The position numbers and the translations under genes are program-made. The notes under the pieces were generated by a model that had not been told where the DNA came from, did not search any database, and worked only from the letters and a program-made list of their open reading frames with translations. From positions 62,001 through 126,000 of the forward strand of contig CAKSCV010000004.1 of the NCBI GenBank assembly GCA_934444645.1: a stretch of DNA of 64,000 nucleotides, read 5' to 3'. Shown here in pieces: positions 51,961-60,154 of the stretch (position 1 is the stretch's first letter; each line of letters starts with the position of its first letter). Source of the DNA: an uncultured Eubacteriales bacterium. Lineage in GTDB: Bacteria > Bacillota > Clostridia > Oscillospirales > CAG-382.

Positions 51961-54312
51961 TTATAAGTTCAAATGCACGGTTGGTTTGTGCTTGTACATT
52001 TCCTTGTCGGCAGCCGAAATGGCTTCGTCCAAGCTGCCGGCACGATATGCGCCGCCGATGCTGACAGCGAAAGATAAATCCGGATAACCGGTTAACGTTG
52101 CCGCATGAACGGCTTTTTGAAGTCTCTCGGTCTTTTCGCGGAATTCGTGTTCTGAAATGCTGTTGAAAATGAGTAAAAACTCGTCGCCGCCGTAGCGGAT
52201 GAGAACACTGTTGCTGCCGGCCTCGCGCGCAATGGTATCGACTATGAGCTTTAACGCCGTGTCGCCGACCGGGTGTCCGTAGGTGTCGTTGATGTGCTTG
52301 AAATTGTCGATATCGATCAAAGCAACAGCGTCGGATTTTTCAAAGCTGTCTTTGAAATCCTCCAAATACATGCGCGAATAGGCGGCAGTTAAAGAATCCT
52401 TGTAGAAATCGAGCAATAACAAACGCGTGCGGTCGGAAACCGCCGAAGATTCGGCTTTGCTGTCAGCCAAATTGAGTGCAATTTCCAATACCACGTCTTT
52501 TCCGCAGACATTTATAGATTTCGAAATTACCGAATACAGCTCGTTTCCCTTGTTCTCCAGCTTGGTTTTCAAGCCTTGACACTGCTGTGCTTCTCCCGAG
52601 CTGCAATACCTGCAGCATTTGTCGCGCTGCCAGTATTCGTAGCATTTGACGGGGGATTTTTGTAAAGTGTTGTTGTCGGAAATGTGCAGTACACTGTAAT
52701 CGGTCGGATCAACTAACCGTACAACGTTGAAAATTTGCTTCATCCAGTCGAAGGACATTTCAAAGGTCGTTTTATCCGGAATAATTTGCCGGATGCCGGC
52801 TTTGACGGTGGCGTCGTGGATATCCGTAAATTGTCCCAAAGCACAGGTGCAAACTCCCTCCGATGACCAAATACTGCGTGCATTGAGCTTGTGCCAGCGG
52901 TATTCGCCGTTTACCTCAATAAGCACCGTCAGGCACACATCCGGATTTTCGGGTGTTGTCTCTTGCATTTTGTCAAACAGCAATTGCCAATCGGCTTGTG
53001 ACAGAACCCGGATCATGTTTTCCTTCGGCGAATTCAAGAAGAATTCCTGCGTCTTTGCATTCGGTTCGTAGGTATTGCAGAACGTGATTTTTTTCGACAT
53101 ATAGTCGTATTCGAACTGAATGCCGCCAAGCAACGTTTTGAAAAAATCTTTTTTCTGCTTTTCATAAGTAAAAAGACACTCGGCGCGGTTGTCTGACGGC
53201 AGCTTTCGGCCGCTTAACGCCTCAACGGTAAGCTTTTGAGCTTCGGCGGAATAATCGATTGCTTCCGGCGTTTGAAGGTTGATTTCCTGCAGCTTGTCGG
53301 AAACCTCCGCTAAGCATTGCAGTAAAAGCGGGTTGAATACGCCGCATTCGCCGCCGAGGATCATTTTAATGGCTTTTTCATGGGAAAAGGCTTTTTTGTA
53401 GCAGCGGTCACTTATCAGCGCGTCATATACATCGGCAAGAGAAACCACCTGTGCCGAGATCGGAATCGCATCACCGCATAAACCGTCCGGATAGCCGTTT
53501 CCGTCCCAGCGTTCATGATGCCAGCGGCAGATTTCGTGCGCGGTGTGCAGAGCCTCCGAGGCGCGCGAAATGCGTGTGGTGCAGATGATGTTTGCCCCTT
53601 GCAGCGTATGCGATTTCATGATTTCCCATTCTTCGTCTGTAAGCGGACCGGGCTTGTTGAGGATCTTTTTCGGAATCAAGATTTTGCCGATGTCGTGTAA
53701 GGAGGATAGGGAGGCAATGTCGGATATTCTCTTTTCCGTCAAATCGTAGCGATCGGTAAGAGAAGCAAGCTTGTGTAGGAGAATGTCGGAAATGTTGCGT
53801 ATGTTTAATGTGTGCTTGCCGGATTCGTTGTTGCGGTATTCTATGGTGTGGCTGAATATGCCGATCATGGCACTGTTGATCTCTTCGCGGTCGCGAACCT
53901 GTTCCTCCACCAAGCGGACAAGCTGCCGCTGCTTGTTGTAGAGTATTAACGTGTTTTCTACACGGAAACGCAAGGCTGCGGCTGAGAAGGGACGAAGAAT
54001 GTAGTCGGCGGCACCGAGTGCATAGGCTTTGTGCAGACAGTCGTAGTCGCTTTCGCGGATCATGACCACAACCGGGATATCTTCGAGCCAATGCTGTTCG
54101 TTCAGAATCCGCAAAACATCAAATCCGCCCATGACCGGCAAATGAAAATCCAAAAGAATGATATCGGCCTTGCTTCCGCTGCTTAAATAATCGATTAAGG
54201 TTGCACTGTTGTCTGCATAGGCATAAGAATACGCATCGCCTAAAATATCGGAGATGAGCGTTTGACTGCTTTGGGAAGCATCGGCAACAACAACGTGCTT
54301 TTTGCTGTTCAT
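51961..54312 (-). CDS. Response regulator with HD-GYP and GGDEF domains
   Basis: 783 residues. A receiver domain (residues 6-120) has the phospho-acceptor Asp in DIILLDFHLPVMGG and Lys/Arg positions modified (ILRPF). An HD-GYP phosphodiesterase domain follows (about 150-330): HDIGKILIPKKIL, HHERWDGNGYPDG. A middle region of PAS-like segments contains a Cys cluster (CYEYWQRDKCCRYCSSGEAQQC, near 560) that may bind metal or haem. The C-terminal GGDEF domain keeps DNFKHINDTYGHPVGD and RYGGDEF. It could both make and break cyclic di-GMP. No partner kinase is seen. Start ATG at 54312 after CAGGAG; a longer in-frame extension is rejected. Confidence 0.9.
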   Translation of the reverse strand: MNSKKHVVVADASQSSQTLISDILGDAYSYAYADNSATLIDYLSSGSKADIILLDFHLPVMGGFDVLRILNEQHWLEDIPVVVMIRESDYDCLHKAYALGAADYILRPFSAAALRFRVENTLILYNKQRQLVRLVEEQVRDREEINSAMIGIFSHTIEYRNNESGKHTLNIRNISDILLHKLASLTDRYDLTEKRISDIASLSSLHDIGKILIPKKILNKPGPLTDEEWEIMKSHTLQGANIICTTRISRASEALHTAHEICRWHHERWDGNGYPDGLCGDAIPISAQVVSLADVYDALISDRCYKKAFSHEKAIKMILGGECGVFNPLLLQCLAEVSDKLQEINLQTPEAIDYSAEAQKLTVEALSGRKLPSDNRAECLFTYEKQKKDFFKTLLGGIQFEYDYMSKKITFCNTYEPNAKTQEFFLNSPKENMIRVLSQADWQLLFDKMQETTPENPDVCLTVLIEVNGEYRWHKLNARSIWSSEGVCTCALGQFTDIHDATVKAGIRQIIPDKTTFEMSFDWMKQIFNVVRLVDPTDYSVLHISDNNTLQKSPVKCYEYWQRDKCCRYCSSGEAQQCQGLKTKLENKGNELYSVISKSINVCGKDVVLEIALNLADSKAESSAVSDRTRLLLLDFYKDSLTAAYSRMYLEDFKDSFEKSDAVALIDIDNFKHINDTYGHPVGDTALKLIVDTIAREAGSNSVLIRYGGDEFLLIFNSISEHEFREKTERLQKAVHAATLTGYPDLSFAVSIGGAYRAGSLDEAISAADKEMYKHKPTVHLNL

Positions 54313-54474
54313 AGACGGTTCTCCTGCTTTCGTAAAAGTCGGCTTGTGTTTGCTTCGCAAGCACGGAGCGTATAAAGGTGTTAACGCCAAACAATACTGC
54401 TGTTTTTGTTTATTCAAAACGCATATCCTGTCGGAAATCTGTAACGGCGGCAGGAGTGATTTTTGACGAAAAAA

Positions 54475-54960
54475 TTATGCTAATTCCACGAGCTCCATCG
54501 GCGTTCCGTGTTCCCGTATCAGTTTGACCAAATCATCGGTTTCGAGCCATACGGTTGCGGTGTTGTCATTTGGATGAATGCCGATCTTGTGGCCGAGAAA
54601 TTCTGAATCCAAATAGAAAAACACGCGTTTTTCGCTGTCATTTAACAGACCGAGCGGCGTGACCGAGCCGGGAGTCAGCTGTAAAATGTCAAATAAATCC
54701 TCTGCAGATGCAAATGAAAGGTTGCGCAGCCCGTGAGCTTTGCGGAATTCCTTCAGATCCACGCGCTTTTCGCCGCGCACGGTGATCAAATAGAAGTTTT
54801 TCTTTTTATCATCGCGCACAAATAGGTTTTTGGCGTCCCATTCAGGGTAGGGAAGCTCAAGTGCATCAAGTTCCTCCATGTTGTAGACCGCTTTGTGCTC
54901 GGTGCATTCATAGGAAATGCCGTGTTCGTTCAAATAGTTGTAGATGTCGGCTTTGTTCAT
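54475..54960 (-). CDS. Prolyl-tRNA deacylase, ProX/YbaK family
   Basis: 161 residues. MNKADIYNYLNEHGISYECTEH and YNMEELDALELPYPEWDAKNLFVRDDKKKNFYLITVRGEKRVDLKE are typical of the ProX (PrdX) group that hydrolyses Ala-tRNA-Pro or Cys-tRNA-Pro. TPGSVTPLGLLND near 100 is the conserved GxxxP loop. Start ATG at 54960 preceded by AAAGGTGA. Its 227-base leader holds a consensus-spaced promoter, a terminator and a long-range inverted repeat, so it is probably controlled at the RNA level. Confidence 0.88.
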   Translation of the reverse strand: MNKADIYNYLNEHGISYECTEHKAVYNMEELDALELPYPEWDAKNLFVRDDKKKNFYLITVRGEKRVDLKEFRKAHGLRNLSFASAEDLFDILQLTPGSVTPLGLLNDSEKRVFFYLDSEFLGHKIGIHPNDNTATVWLETDDLVKLIREHGTPMELVELA

Positions 54961-55187
54961 GTTAATCACCTTTTTTTGCAAATTTTGTACTGAGTTATTT
55001 TGAAGCAAGCTCTGTTTGCGGAAAAATCTGAAAAAAGCGTATGCACAGGACGATGTGCATACGCTTGCAGGCTTGTCTTTGTGCCGTGATGCAGAATCTG
55101 TTCCGCAAACTGTGTTTTATCTGTCAGTGTCGAGCTTCTGTTAGAATGCCGTTACGTTTGCTTTGTATGGCGATTCTTGAGAAAATT
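54961..55187 (-). promoter_or_regulatory. Structured leader of the ProX-type gene
   Basis: Reading on the minus strand from the predicted start near 55187: about 120 bases, then a terminator hairpin (55066-55035 plus T-run), then 70 bases to the start codon. GTTTGCGGAA arms at 55110-55101 and 55023-55014 form a 10-bp pairing (as GTTTGCGGAA with TTCCGCAAAC) that encloses the terminator and pairs with sequence just after its T-run. This layout suits attenuation. No T-box GGTGGNACC motif is present, and I do not recognise a known riboswitch. Confidence 0.5.
55031..55066 (-). terminator. Terminator inside the ProX leader
   Basis: AAGCGTATGCAC pairs with GTGCATACGCTT (12 bp) around an eight-base loop; on the minus strand it is followed by TTTTTT, so it acts on transcription toward the deacylase gene. 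Confidence 0.82.
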
Positions 55188-55193
55188 TTATTC

Positions 55194-55222
55194 ATTATAC
55201 CATGCTTCCGTCAAATGTTCAA
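55194..55222 (-). promoter_or_regulatory. Promoter of the ProX leader
   Basis: Minus-strand TTGAAC (55222-55217), 17-bp spacer, TATAAT (55199-55194). Confidence 0.78.
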
Positions 55223-55416
55223 GCTTTAATTTTGAACGCAAACATTTGTTTATAATATTTTTACATTCTTATGCTCTTGATTTTACAATGCAAGTGCAAA
55301 CAAAAAACGGACATACGTTTTTTCTGCTTATTCGCTTATTGAAAAGTGCAAATATCAACAGTGATGGCTGTAAATCCTTTTGTTTAAAAATGATAACGAT
55401 AACTATAATTTTGTTA

Positions 55417-55445
55417 TTGATATCCTCTGAGGGATGTGTTATATT
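55417..55445 (+). promoter_or_regulatory. Promoter of the InlB-repeat surface protein gene
   Basis: TTGATA (55417-55422), 17-bp spacer, TATATT (55440-55445). An imperfect palindrome (ATCC-N6-GGAT) lies within the spacer. The region 55223-55416 upstream is A+T-rich with nothing else I can support. Confidence 0.7.
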
Positions 55446-55485
55446 TAAAAAAAGAACAAAATTGCAATAAAAGGAGCAAAAAGTC

Positions 55486-57690
55486 ATGAAAAAAGCACTC
55501 ACACTTGCACTTGCTTCTCTGTTATGCTCCGTGTCATGCATTGAAGCGCTTGCTTTCGAACCGGAAACGGTTGAGACGGCAAATGAAGTTACGGAACAAA
55601 CCGTCTTTCAAGCGGCACTTGCCGAAGAGGACGAAAACACGGTGGACGGCTATCTCAAGAATGACCCGGCTTACGGCACGCTCTACTACTATAACAGTTT
55701 TAACGACGGCGTGACGATTGACGGCTCAAAGCTTACCGGACAAACCTACTTTGATAAAAAGCTTGCCGGTGAAATGTTGGGAAGCGGCTTCTCCATCAAC
55801 GGCTCTAACTACACCCTCACGCTTGAAGCGGCAGAGGCAGATAGTGCCGATAAGGCCTTAAAGATTACCGCCTCCGGCGCACTTTCTTTTCCAAGAATCA
55901 CCATCAATTCCCAATATTATGCCAAAAAGCTCGGTATCTATACGCTTGTTTTCGACTGCAAAAAAACCACCGGCTCGGTGAATTTGGCGGCCAGTGTCAG
56001 TCAGTATTTTGATGGGAATCCCAATGCCTTTTCGGTGCGTTCGCCCCTTTCCGCCGCTTCCGATGCTTGGACGAAAGACCTTACGTACAGTGTAACGGTG
56101 GATGGAAAAACAAAGGATAGCGGAAAGAACGCCATTGCCTACTTTTCTCGCTTTGATCTGTATGACTTGCGCAGTTCTGTTGCCGAAGGAACAACGTTTT
56201 CCATTGACAACGTCCGCCTGTACTATAAACCGGCCGTGCAGGTGACCTACAATTACAACCTCCCGGCCGAAACCGCAACGGTTTATGATCTTGCAAAAGT
56301 GAATACCGTGTATGATACGACCGTTACCTCCGCGTTAGCCGAAGTCGGTGCGGCTGTTCCGGAGCTTTATATTCCGGGCTATTCCTTTGTCGGCTGGAAA
56401 GACGCAGAAGGCAATCCGGCGGAATACTATACAGCAGCCGCTTCCGGTCTTACGCTGACCGCCCAGTGGGAAGCCGTAAAACCCGGTTACAACATGCTTA
56501 CCGGAACGACCGAAAAAGCCGATTTTGAGAACGGCGGCAGACAGTACTTCTATCTCGGCTGGGTCGGCACGAACGGCGCAAGAAGCGTGGAAAGCTTCAC
56601 GCTCGGCGACAATACAAGACGAGTTTTAAGAGTATCCGGCGTTGCTACACAATATCCGACACTTGTGTGGCCGGTGAAGCTTGAAAGCGATCGCCCGTAT
56701 ACCTTCGTTTGGGACAGCTACGCGGATTTAGCAATCAACAGCTTTAATATCTGGAATTTATATCCCAATTCGGAAAACAAGCATTTCGGCTTCGGTGTAA
56801 ATGCCTGCGCTGAGGCAAACCAAAACGGTGAATGGTATACCAACTGCGGCACAACGGAAATCGGCTGCGTCGGCAACAAGAGCGACGGCGCGATGGTTCA
56901 GTTGGATTTTACGTACAGGAGCTACGCATCGGACAGCTTTAATATGTATTTTGACAACCTTGCCGTTTACCCGAGCTATAAGATTACGTACATTTTGCCG
57001 GATGGCAGCGAAGTCTGTGACTATGTATCCTATGACAAAGCTGCCGGTTTTCCGGAAACCTACACGCCGAAAGCAGCTCTTTTGGGCGCCAAGCGCTATA
57101 AGCTTGCAGCGGACGGAGAAAGCTATTCTTTCGGCACGCCGATCCCGCTTGCCAATGCCGATATCACGCTTTATGCCGTTACGGACGGTTATGAGGTAAC
57201 CGCCGAAAATGTATTCTCCTACCGTGCGCCGAGCGAAGCTGTCAGCGCAGGCATCCGTTTCCGTGCAAACGTCAGCGCACTGGTTCTTGCCGATTCCGAT
57301 GAATTTGGCTTTATCGTGGCACGCACGGCACTTCTTAACGGCGAAGAGCTGAAGTTCAATGCCGATTCGGCGCATACGGTTTATTCCGCGGACGGCAAAA
57401 ATTTCACCGGAAAAACCGATGGTCAAGTGAAATACACCGGAGCGGTAAACCACAACAAGAACGGCGTAAATATTATATATGACGTGGATAAAGATACCAA
57501 CAACACCCGTTTTGCCTGTATGCTTGTCAATTTGGACAAGGGCTATACAAGCGGCGGAACGACGCACGAAAATCGTTACGACGTCGAATTCACGGTTCGC
57601 CCGTATGTCATTATTGCCGGAAAAACCTATTATGGCGACAGCACCTCCAAGAGCTACAATGACATTGCCGCAACAAGCGAAAATGCATAA
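55486..57690 (+). CDS. Secreted InlB-repeat, carbohydrate-binding-like protein
   Basis: 734 residues. Signal peptide (ALTLALASLLCSVSCIEALA, about residues 4-23). Residues 65-250 and 330-500 look like two beta-sandwich, carbohydrate-binding-like modules (YYYNSFNDGVTIDG; ADFENGGRQYFYLGW, ending YFDNLAVYPSY). Between them is an InlB B-repeat-like segment (IPGYSFVGWKDAEGNPAEYY...LTLTAQW). The C-terminal 150 residues (AGIRFRANVSALV...YDVEFTVRPYVIIAGKTYYGD) match a module common at the end of clostridial secreted proteins. No catalytic motif or SLH anchor is seen. A small peptide gene follows after 15 bases. Start ATG after AAAAGGAGC. Confidence 0.8.
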   Translation: MKKALTLALASLLCSVSCIEALAFEPETVETANEVTEQTVFQAALAEEDENTVDGYLKNDPAYGTLYYYNSFNDGVTIDGSKLTGQTYFDKKLAGEMLGSGFSINGSNYTLTLEAAEADSADKALKITASGALSFPRITINSQYYAKKLGIYTLVFDCKKTTGSVNLAASVSQYFDGNPNAFSVRSPLSAASDAWTKDLTYSVTVDGKTKDSGKNAIAYFSRFDLYDLRSSVAEGTTFSIDNVRLYYKPAVQVTYNYNLPAETATVYDLAKVNTVYDTTVTSALAEVGAAVPELYIPGYSFVGWKDAEGNPAEYYTAAASGLTLTAQWEAVKPGYNMLTGTTEKADFENGGRQYFYLGWVGTNGARSVESFTLGDNTRRVLRVSGVATQYPTLVWPVKLESDRPYTFVWDSYADLAINSFNIWNLYPNSENKHFGFGVNACAEANQNGEWYTNCGTTEIGCVGNKSDGAMVQLDFTYRSYASDSFNMYFDNLAVYPSYKITYILPDGSEVCDYVSYDKAAGFPETYTPKAALLGAKRYKLAADGESYSFGTPIPLANADITLYAVTDGYEVTAENVFSYRAPSEAVSAGIRFRANVSALVLADSDEFGFIVARTALLNGEELKFNADSAHTVYSADGKNFTGKTDGQVKYTGAVNHNKNGVNIIYDVDKDTNNTRFACMLVNLDKGYTSGGTTHENRYDVEFTVRPYVIIAGKTYYGDSTSKSYNDIAATSENA

Positions 57691-57705
57691 CCGGGAGGTA
57701 TTGCA

Positions 57706-57849
57706 ATGAAAAAAAGCATGTATGTTGAACCGAAAATTTACGTAAAGCGGCTGCCGGAGGAGGACATCCTTGCCGGCCCTTCCGAAAGCAGCATCGATTC
57801 AGATGAGCTGTTTGATTCGGAAGATAACGTCGAAGATTTAATCGCTTAG
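57706..57849 (+). CDS. 47-residue peptide of unknown function
   Basis: The ATG at 57706 follows GGGAGGT with good spacing and only 15 bases after the preceding stop; the frame ends at a TAG at 57847. The peptide is basic at first (KKSMYVEPKIYVKRLP) and then acidic (EEDILAGPSESS, DSDELFDSEDNVED), without a membrane helix. The layout (a basic KxYxxPxIxVxxL head, then an acidic ED-I-LAGPS stretch) resembles small clostridial peptides, and some leader peptides of modified peptides, but has no clear core with Cys, Ser/Thr or ring residues. It is likely coexpressed with the InlB-repeat protein. Function unknown. Confidence 0.65.
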   Translation: MKKSMYVEPKIYVKRLPEEDILAGPSESSIDSDELFDSEDNVEDLIA

Positions 57850-57872
57850 TTTCTCTCTCTCCTTTTTCAAAA

Positions 57873-57907
57873 GAGGCTGTGCAGCATTGCTGCACAGCCT
57901 CTTGTTC
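57873..57907. terminator. Terminator after the peptide gene
   Basis: GAGGCTGTGCAGC pairs perfectly with GCTGCACAGCCTC (13 bp) around a three-base loop, then TTGTTCCTT; a T-run on the minus strand (from the CAAAA side) also serves the convergent AraC gene. Confidence 0.82.
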
Positions 57908-57908
57908 C

Positions 57909-58763
57909 TTATTGCTCGTTTTGCTCCGGAATCAAAGCACTGTCGCGTTTGAATTCCTTCGGAGTATAGCCGTATTCCTTTTTGAATACGCGAAGCAGCG
58001 TCTGAACGCTCTGAAAACCGCTGACACTTGCGATCTCTTTTAACGTCATTTGTGAATCGGCCTGCAGGCAGCTGCATACTTCTTCCAGACGCAGGCGGTT
58101 CAGAAAAGCGCGCGGCGATGTTCCGAAGGTTTGGCGAAAATCCTGTGACAGCTTGTGCTGCGTGCATAAGAACTTTTTTGCCAAAAACTGTAAGGTGATC
58201 GGCTCTCTGTAATGCGAATACAGATATTCGATTACGCGAACCGATTGAATCGTGGCCTCCGAACGGTCAACCAAGACGGTTGAACCTAAAACGATTTCCA
58301 GAAGAACGCTGCATAGGTTTTTCAGAATGCCGTCCAAACGATTTTTCTCGATTTTGATAAACGGCTCTTGCTTTTTATCGATGCTTTCAAACAAACGGAA
58401 CAGGGAGAGGATAATGCCGGAGGAATCTGTGACATATTTCGGCATAAACGATTTTTTTGCAAGAACCATAGAGTAAGAAGAAAAGCATTTGTGCGGCAGC
58501 ATGAGTACGTAGTAGACGGCGTTTGTATATTCCAAACGATGCGGCTCGCAGCAGGAAATAAGAAGCATTTGCCCTTTGGTCAGCGTATATTTTTCACCGG
58601 ACATCGTGGCTTTCAGCTCACCGTCAAGCATATAGATAAATTCAAGGCAATAGTGAAAATGCTCTTTGATGGTGCATTTGCTTTGGTCGTGAAGGGCAAT
58701 AACCACTCTATCGTCGACATCTCGGTCTAACTCATATTGGTTTTGCACGAAATCCGTATTCAT
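57909..58763 (-). CDS. AraC family transcriptional regulator
   Basis: 284 residues. The N-terminal cupin-like domain (HFHYCLEFIYMLDGELKATMSGEKYTL, LISCCEPHRL) would bind a ligand; the C-terminal 100 residues form the AraC DNA-binding domain (LQFLAKKFLCTQHKLSQDFRQTFG, and the second helix-turn-helix signature LKEIASVSGFQSVQTLLRVFKKEYGYTPKEF). It is divergent from a Gfo/Idh/MocA oxidoreductase gene, the likely target along with the SLH-GH99-like gene behind it. Start ATG after GAGGT. Confidence 0.86.
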   Translation of the reverse strand: MNTDFVQNQYELDRDVDDRVVIALHDQSKCTIKEHFHYCLEFIYMLDGELKATMSGEKYTLTKGQMLLISCCEPHRLEYTNAVYYVLMLPHKCFSSYSMVLAKKSFMPKYVTDSSGIILSLFRLFESIDKKQEPFIKIEKNRLDGILKNLCSVLLEIVLGSTVLVDRSEATIQSVRVIEYLYSHYREPITLQFLAKKFLCTQHKLSQDFRQTFGTSPRAFLNRLRLEEVCSCLQADSQMTLKEIASVSGFQSVQTLLRVFKKEYGYTPKEFKRDSALIPEQNEQ

Positions 58764-58820
58764 AAGGCATACCTCGCATTATACAGAAATGATAATTCAA
58801 ACTCAGTTTTCGTTATTTAC

Positions 58821-58849
58821 ATTGTACACTATCTGTGATAAAATGTCAA
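58821..58849 (-). promoter_or_regulatory. Promoter of the AraC gene
   Basis: Minus-strand TTGACA (58849-58844), 17-bp spacer, TACAAT (58826-58821). Confidence 0.8.
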
Positions 58850-58873
58850 TAAACAGGAGCGGAATTATTGAAT

Positions 58874-58902
58874 TTGAACATACGTTATGAAAAAATGATA
58901 AT
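58874..58902 (+). promoter_or_regulatory. Promoter of the Gfo/Idh/MocA gene
   Basis: TTGAAC (58874-58879), 17-bp spacer, GATAAT (58897-58902). The -10 box lies inside one of the repeated AATGATAATTC elements. Confidence 0.6.
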
Positions 58903-58945
58903 TCCGTAAAATAAGCACAAAACGTGAAAAACAAGGAGAAAGAAC

Positions 58946-60112
58946 ATGGCAACACTCTCGGAACTTTTAGACCCCAATCAAAAACATGAAACAGACACGG
59001 TCGGTGGCGGGACAAAACTCCGCATCGGCATTATCGGCACGGGCGGCATTGCACATGAGCATATGCGCTCTTACTTAAATTGCCCGGATGCAGAGGTCGT
59101 TTGCGGCGCAGATATCGTTCCCGGCAAGGCGCAAGCCTTTTTTGATGAATTCGGCGTAAAGGGCATTCACTGCTATACAAGCCACAAGGAAATGCTTGCC
59201 AAGGAAAAGCTCGACGCCGTCAGCGTCTGCACCTATAATCGTCAACACGCACCGTGCGTCATTGATGCGCTGAACGCCGGAATAGATGTTCTTGTCGAAA
59301 AACCGTTTACCGTGACCGTTGAAGAGGCTGCGGAAATCATTAAGACCGAAAAAAAGACCTGTCGGATTCTTTCCATCGGCTTTCAGCCGCGCTTTGATCC
59401 AAATATGCGTATGATCAAAAAAATCGTCGAATCGGGCGCGCTTGGAAAGATCTATTATATCCAAACCGGCGGCGGCAGGCGGCGCGGCATTCCGGCTTCC
59501 CTGAAGAAATTTTCGTTTATTCAGGATGAGACTGCCGGAATCGGGGCGCTTGCCGATATCGGCTGCTATTCGCTTGATATGGTGTTAAACGCCATCGGCT
59601 ACCCGAAGCCGCTCACGGTTTCCGGCTTTACGTCCTCCTATTTCGGCACAACGCCGGAAGGCTATCCGGGCGCGGAGGGCGCCGAAGAGATTGCCAAGCA
59701 TTTCAGCGTGGATGATTTTGCCGGTGCGTTTATTCGCCTGGAGGGCGGTATCATTCTCGATTTCCGCATTGCCTGGGCAATGAATATCAATACGCCGGGC
59801 GACACGATTTTACTCGGCACAAAAGGCGGACTGCGCATTCCCTCGACCGATTGCTGGAACGGTTCGGTCGGCGGTCCGATGACCATCTATCACCAGGTCG
59901 CCGGTGAATCGGTTGAAACAGTCATTCCGATCATCCGTGAAAATGTCAGTTGCTTCGACCGCAAGATACGCACCTTTTTGGATGCCGTTCATAACAGAAC
60001 GAGCGCGCCTGTCCCGTCGAGCCAGATCTTCTACAACCAGGCGATCATCGACGGCATTGTCAAATCCGGCAAGCTCGGAAAAGAAGTGGAAATCATTTTG
60101 CCGGAGTGTTAA
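58946..60112 (+). CDS. Gfo/Idh/MocA family oxidoreductase
   Basis: 388 residues. A 24-residue polar N-terminal extension precedes the Rossmann fold (RIGIIGTGGIAHEHM). The EKPF motif (VLVEKPFTV, near residue 118) and the C-terminal substrate domain with GALADIGCYSLDMVLN near 207 are typical. Such NAD(P)-dependent enzymes act on sugars, inositols or sugar acids; the exact substrate is unknown. Start ATG after AAGGAGAAAGAAC. It is 42 bases upstream of the SLH-GH99-like gene and likely in one operon with it. Confidence 0.88.
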   Translation: MATLSELLDPNQKHETDTVGGGTKLRIGIIGTGGIAHEHMRSYLNCPDAEVVCGADIVPGKAQAFFDEFGVKGIHCYTSHKEMLAKEKLDAVSVCTYNRQHAPCVIDALNAGIDVLVEKPFTVTVEEAAEIIKTEKKTCRILSIGFQPRFDPNMRMIKKIVESGALGKIYYIQTGGGRRRGIPASLKKFSFIQDETAGIGALADIGCYSLDMVLNAIGYPKPLTVSGFTSSYFGTTPEGYPGAEGAEEIAKHFSVDDFAGAFIRLEGGIILDFRIAWAMNINTPGDTILLGTKGGLRIPSTDCWNGSVGGPMTIYHQVAGESVETVIPIIRENVSCFDRKIRTFLDAVHNRTSAPVPSSQIFYNQAIIDGIVKSGKLGKEVEIILPEC

Positions 60113-60154
60113 ATAGCGATTGTTTGAAAAAACAACCCCAAAAGGAGGATATTC

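Larger units (their letters stand above)
58787..58905. repeat. Direct and inverted repeats in the AraC/oxidoreductase gap
   Basis: AAATGATAATTC occurs at 58787-58798 and again at 58893-58904; GGAATTAT at 58861-58868 is an inverted copy of ATAATTCC at 58898-58905. They frame the two divergent promoters and are candidate AraC operators. Confidence 0.55.

Noticed and set aside
54961..55187. T-box riboswitch before the ProX-type gene
   Set aside because: No GGTGGNACCGCG-like antiterminator bulge is present on the minus strand.
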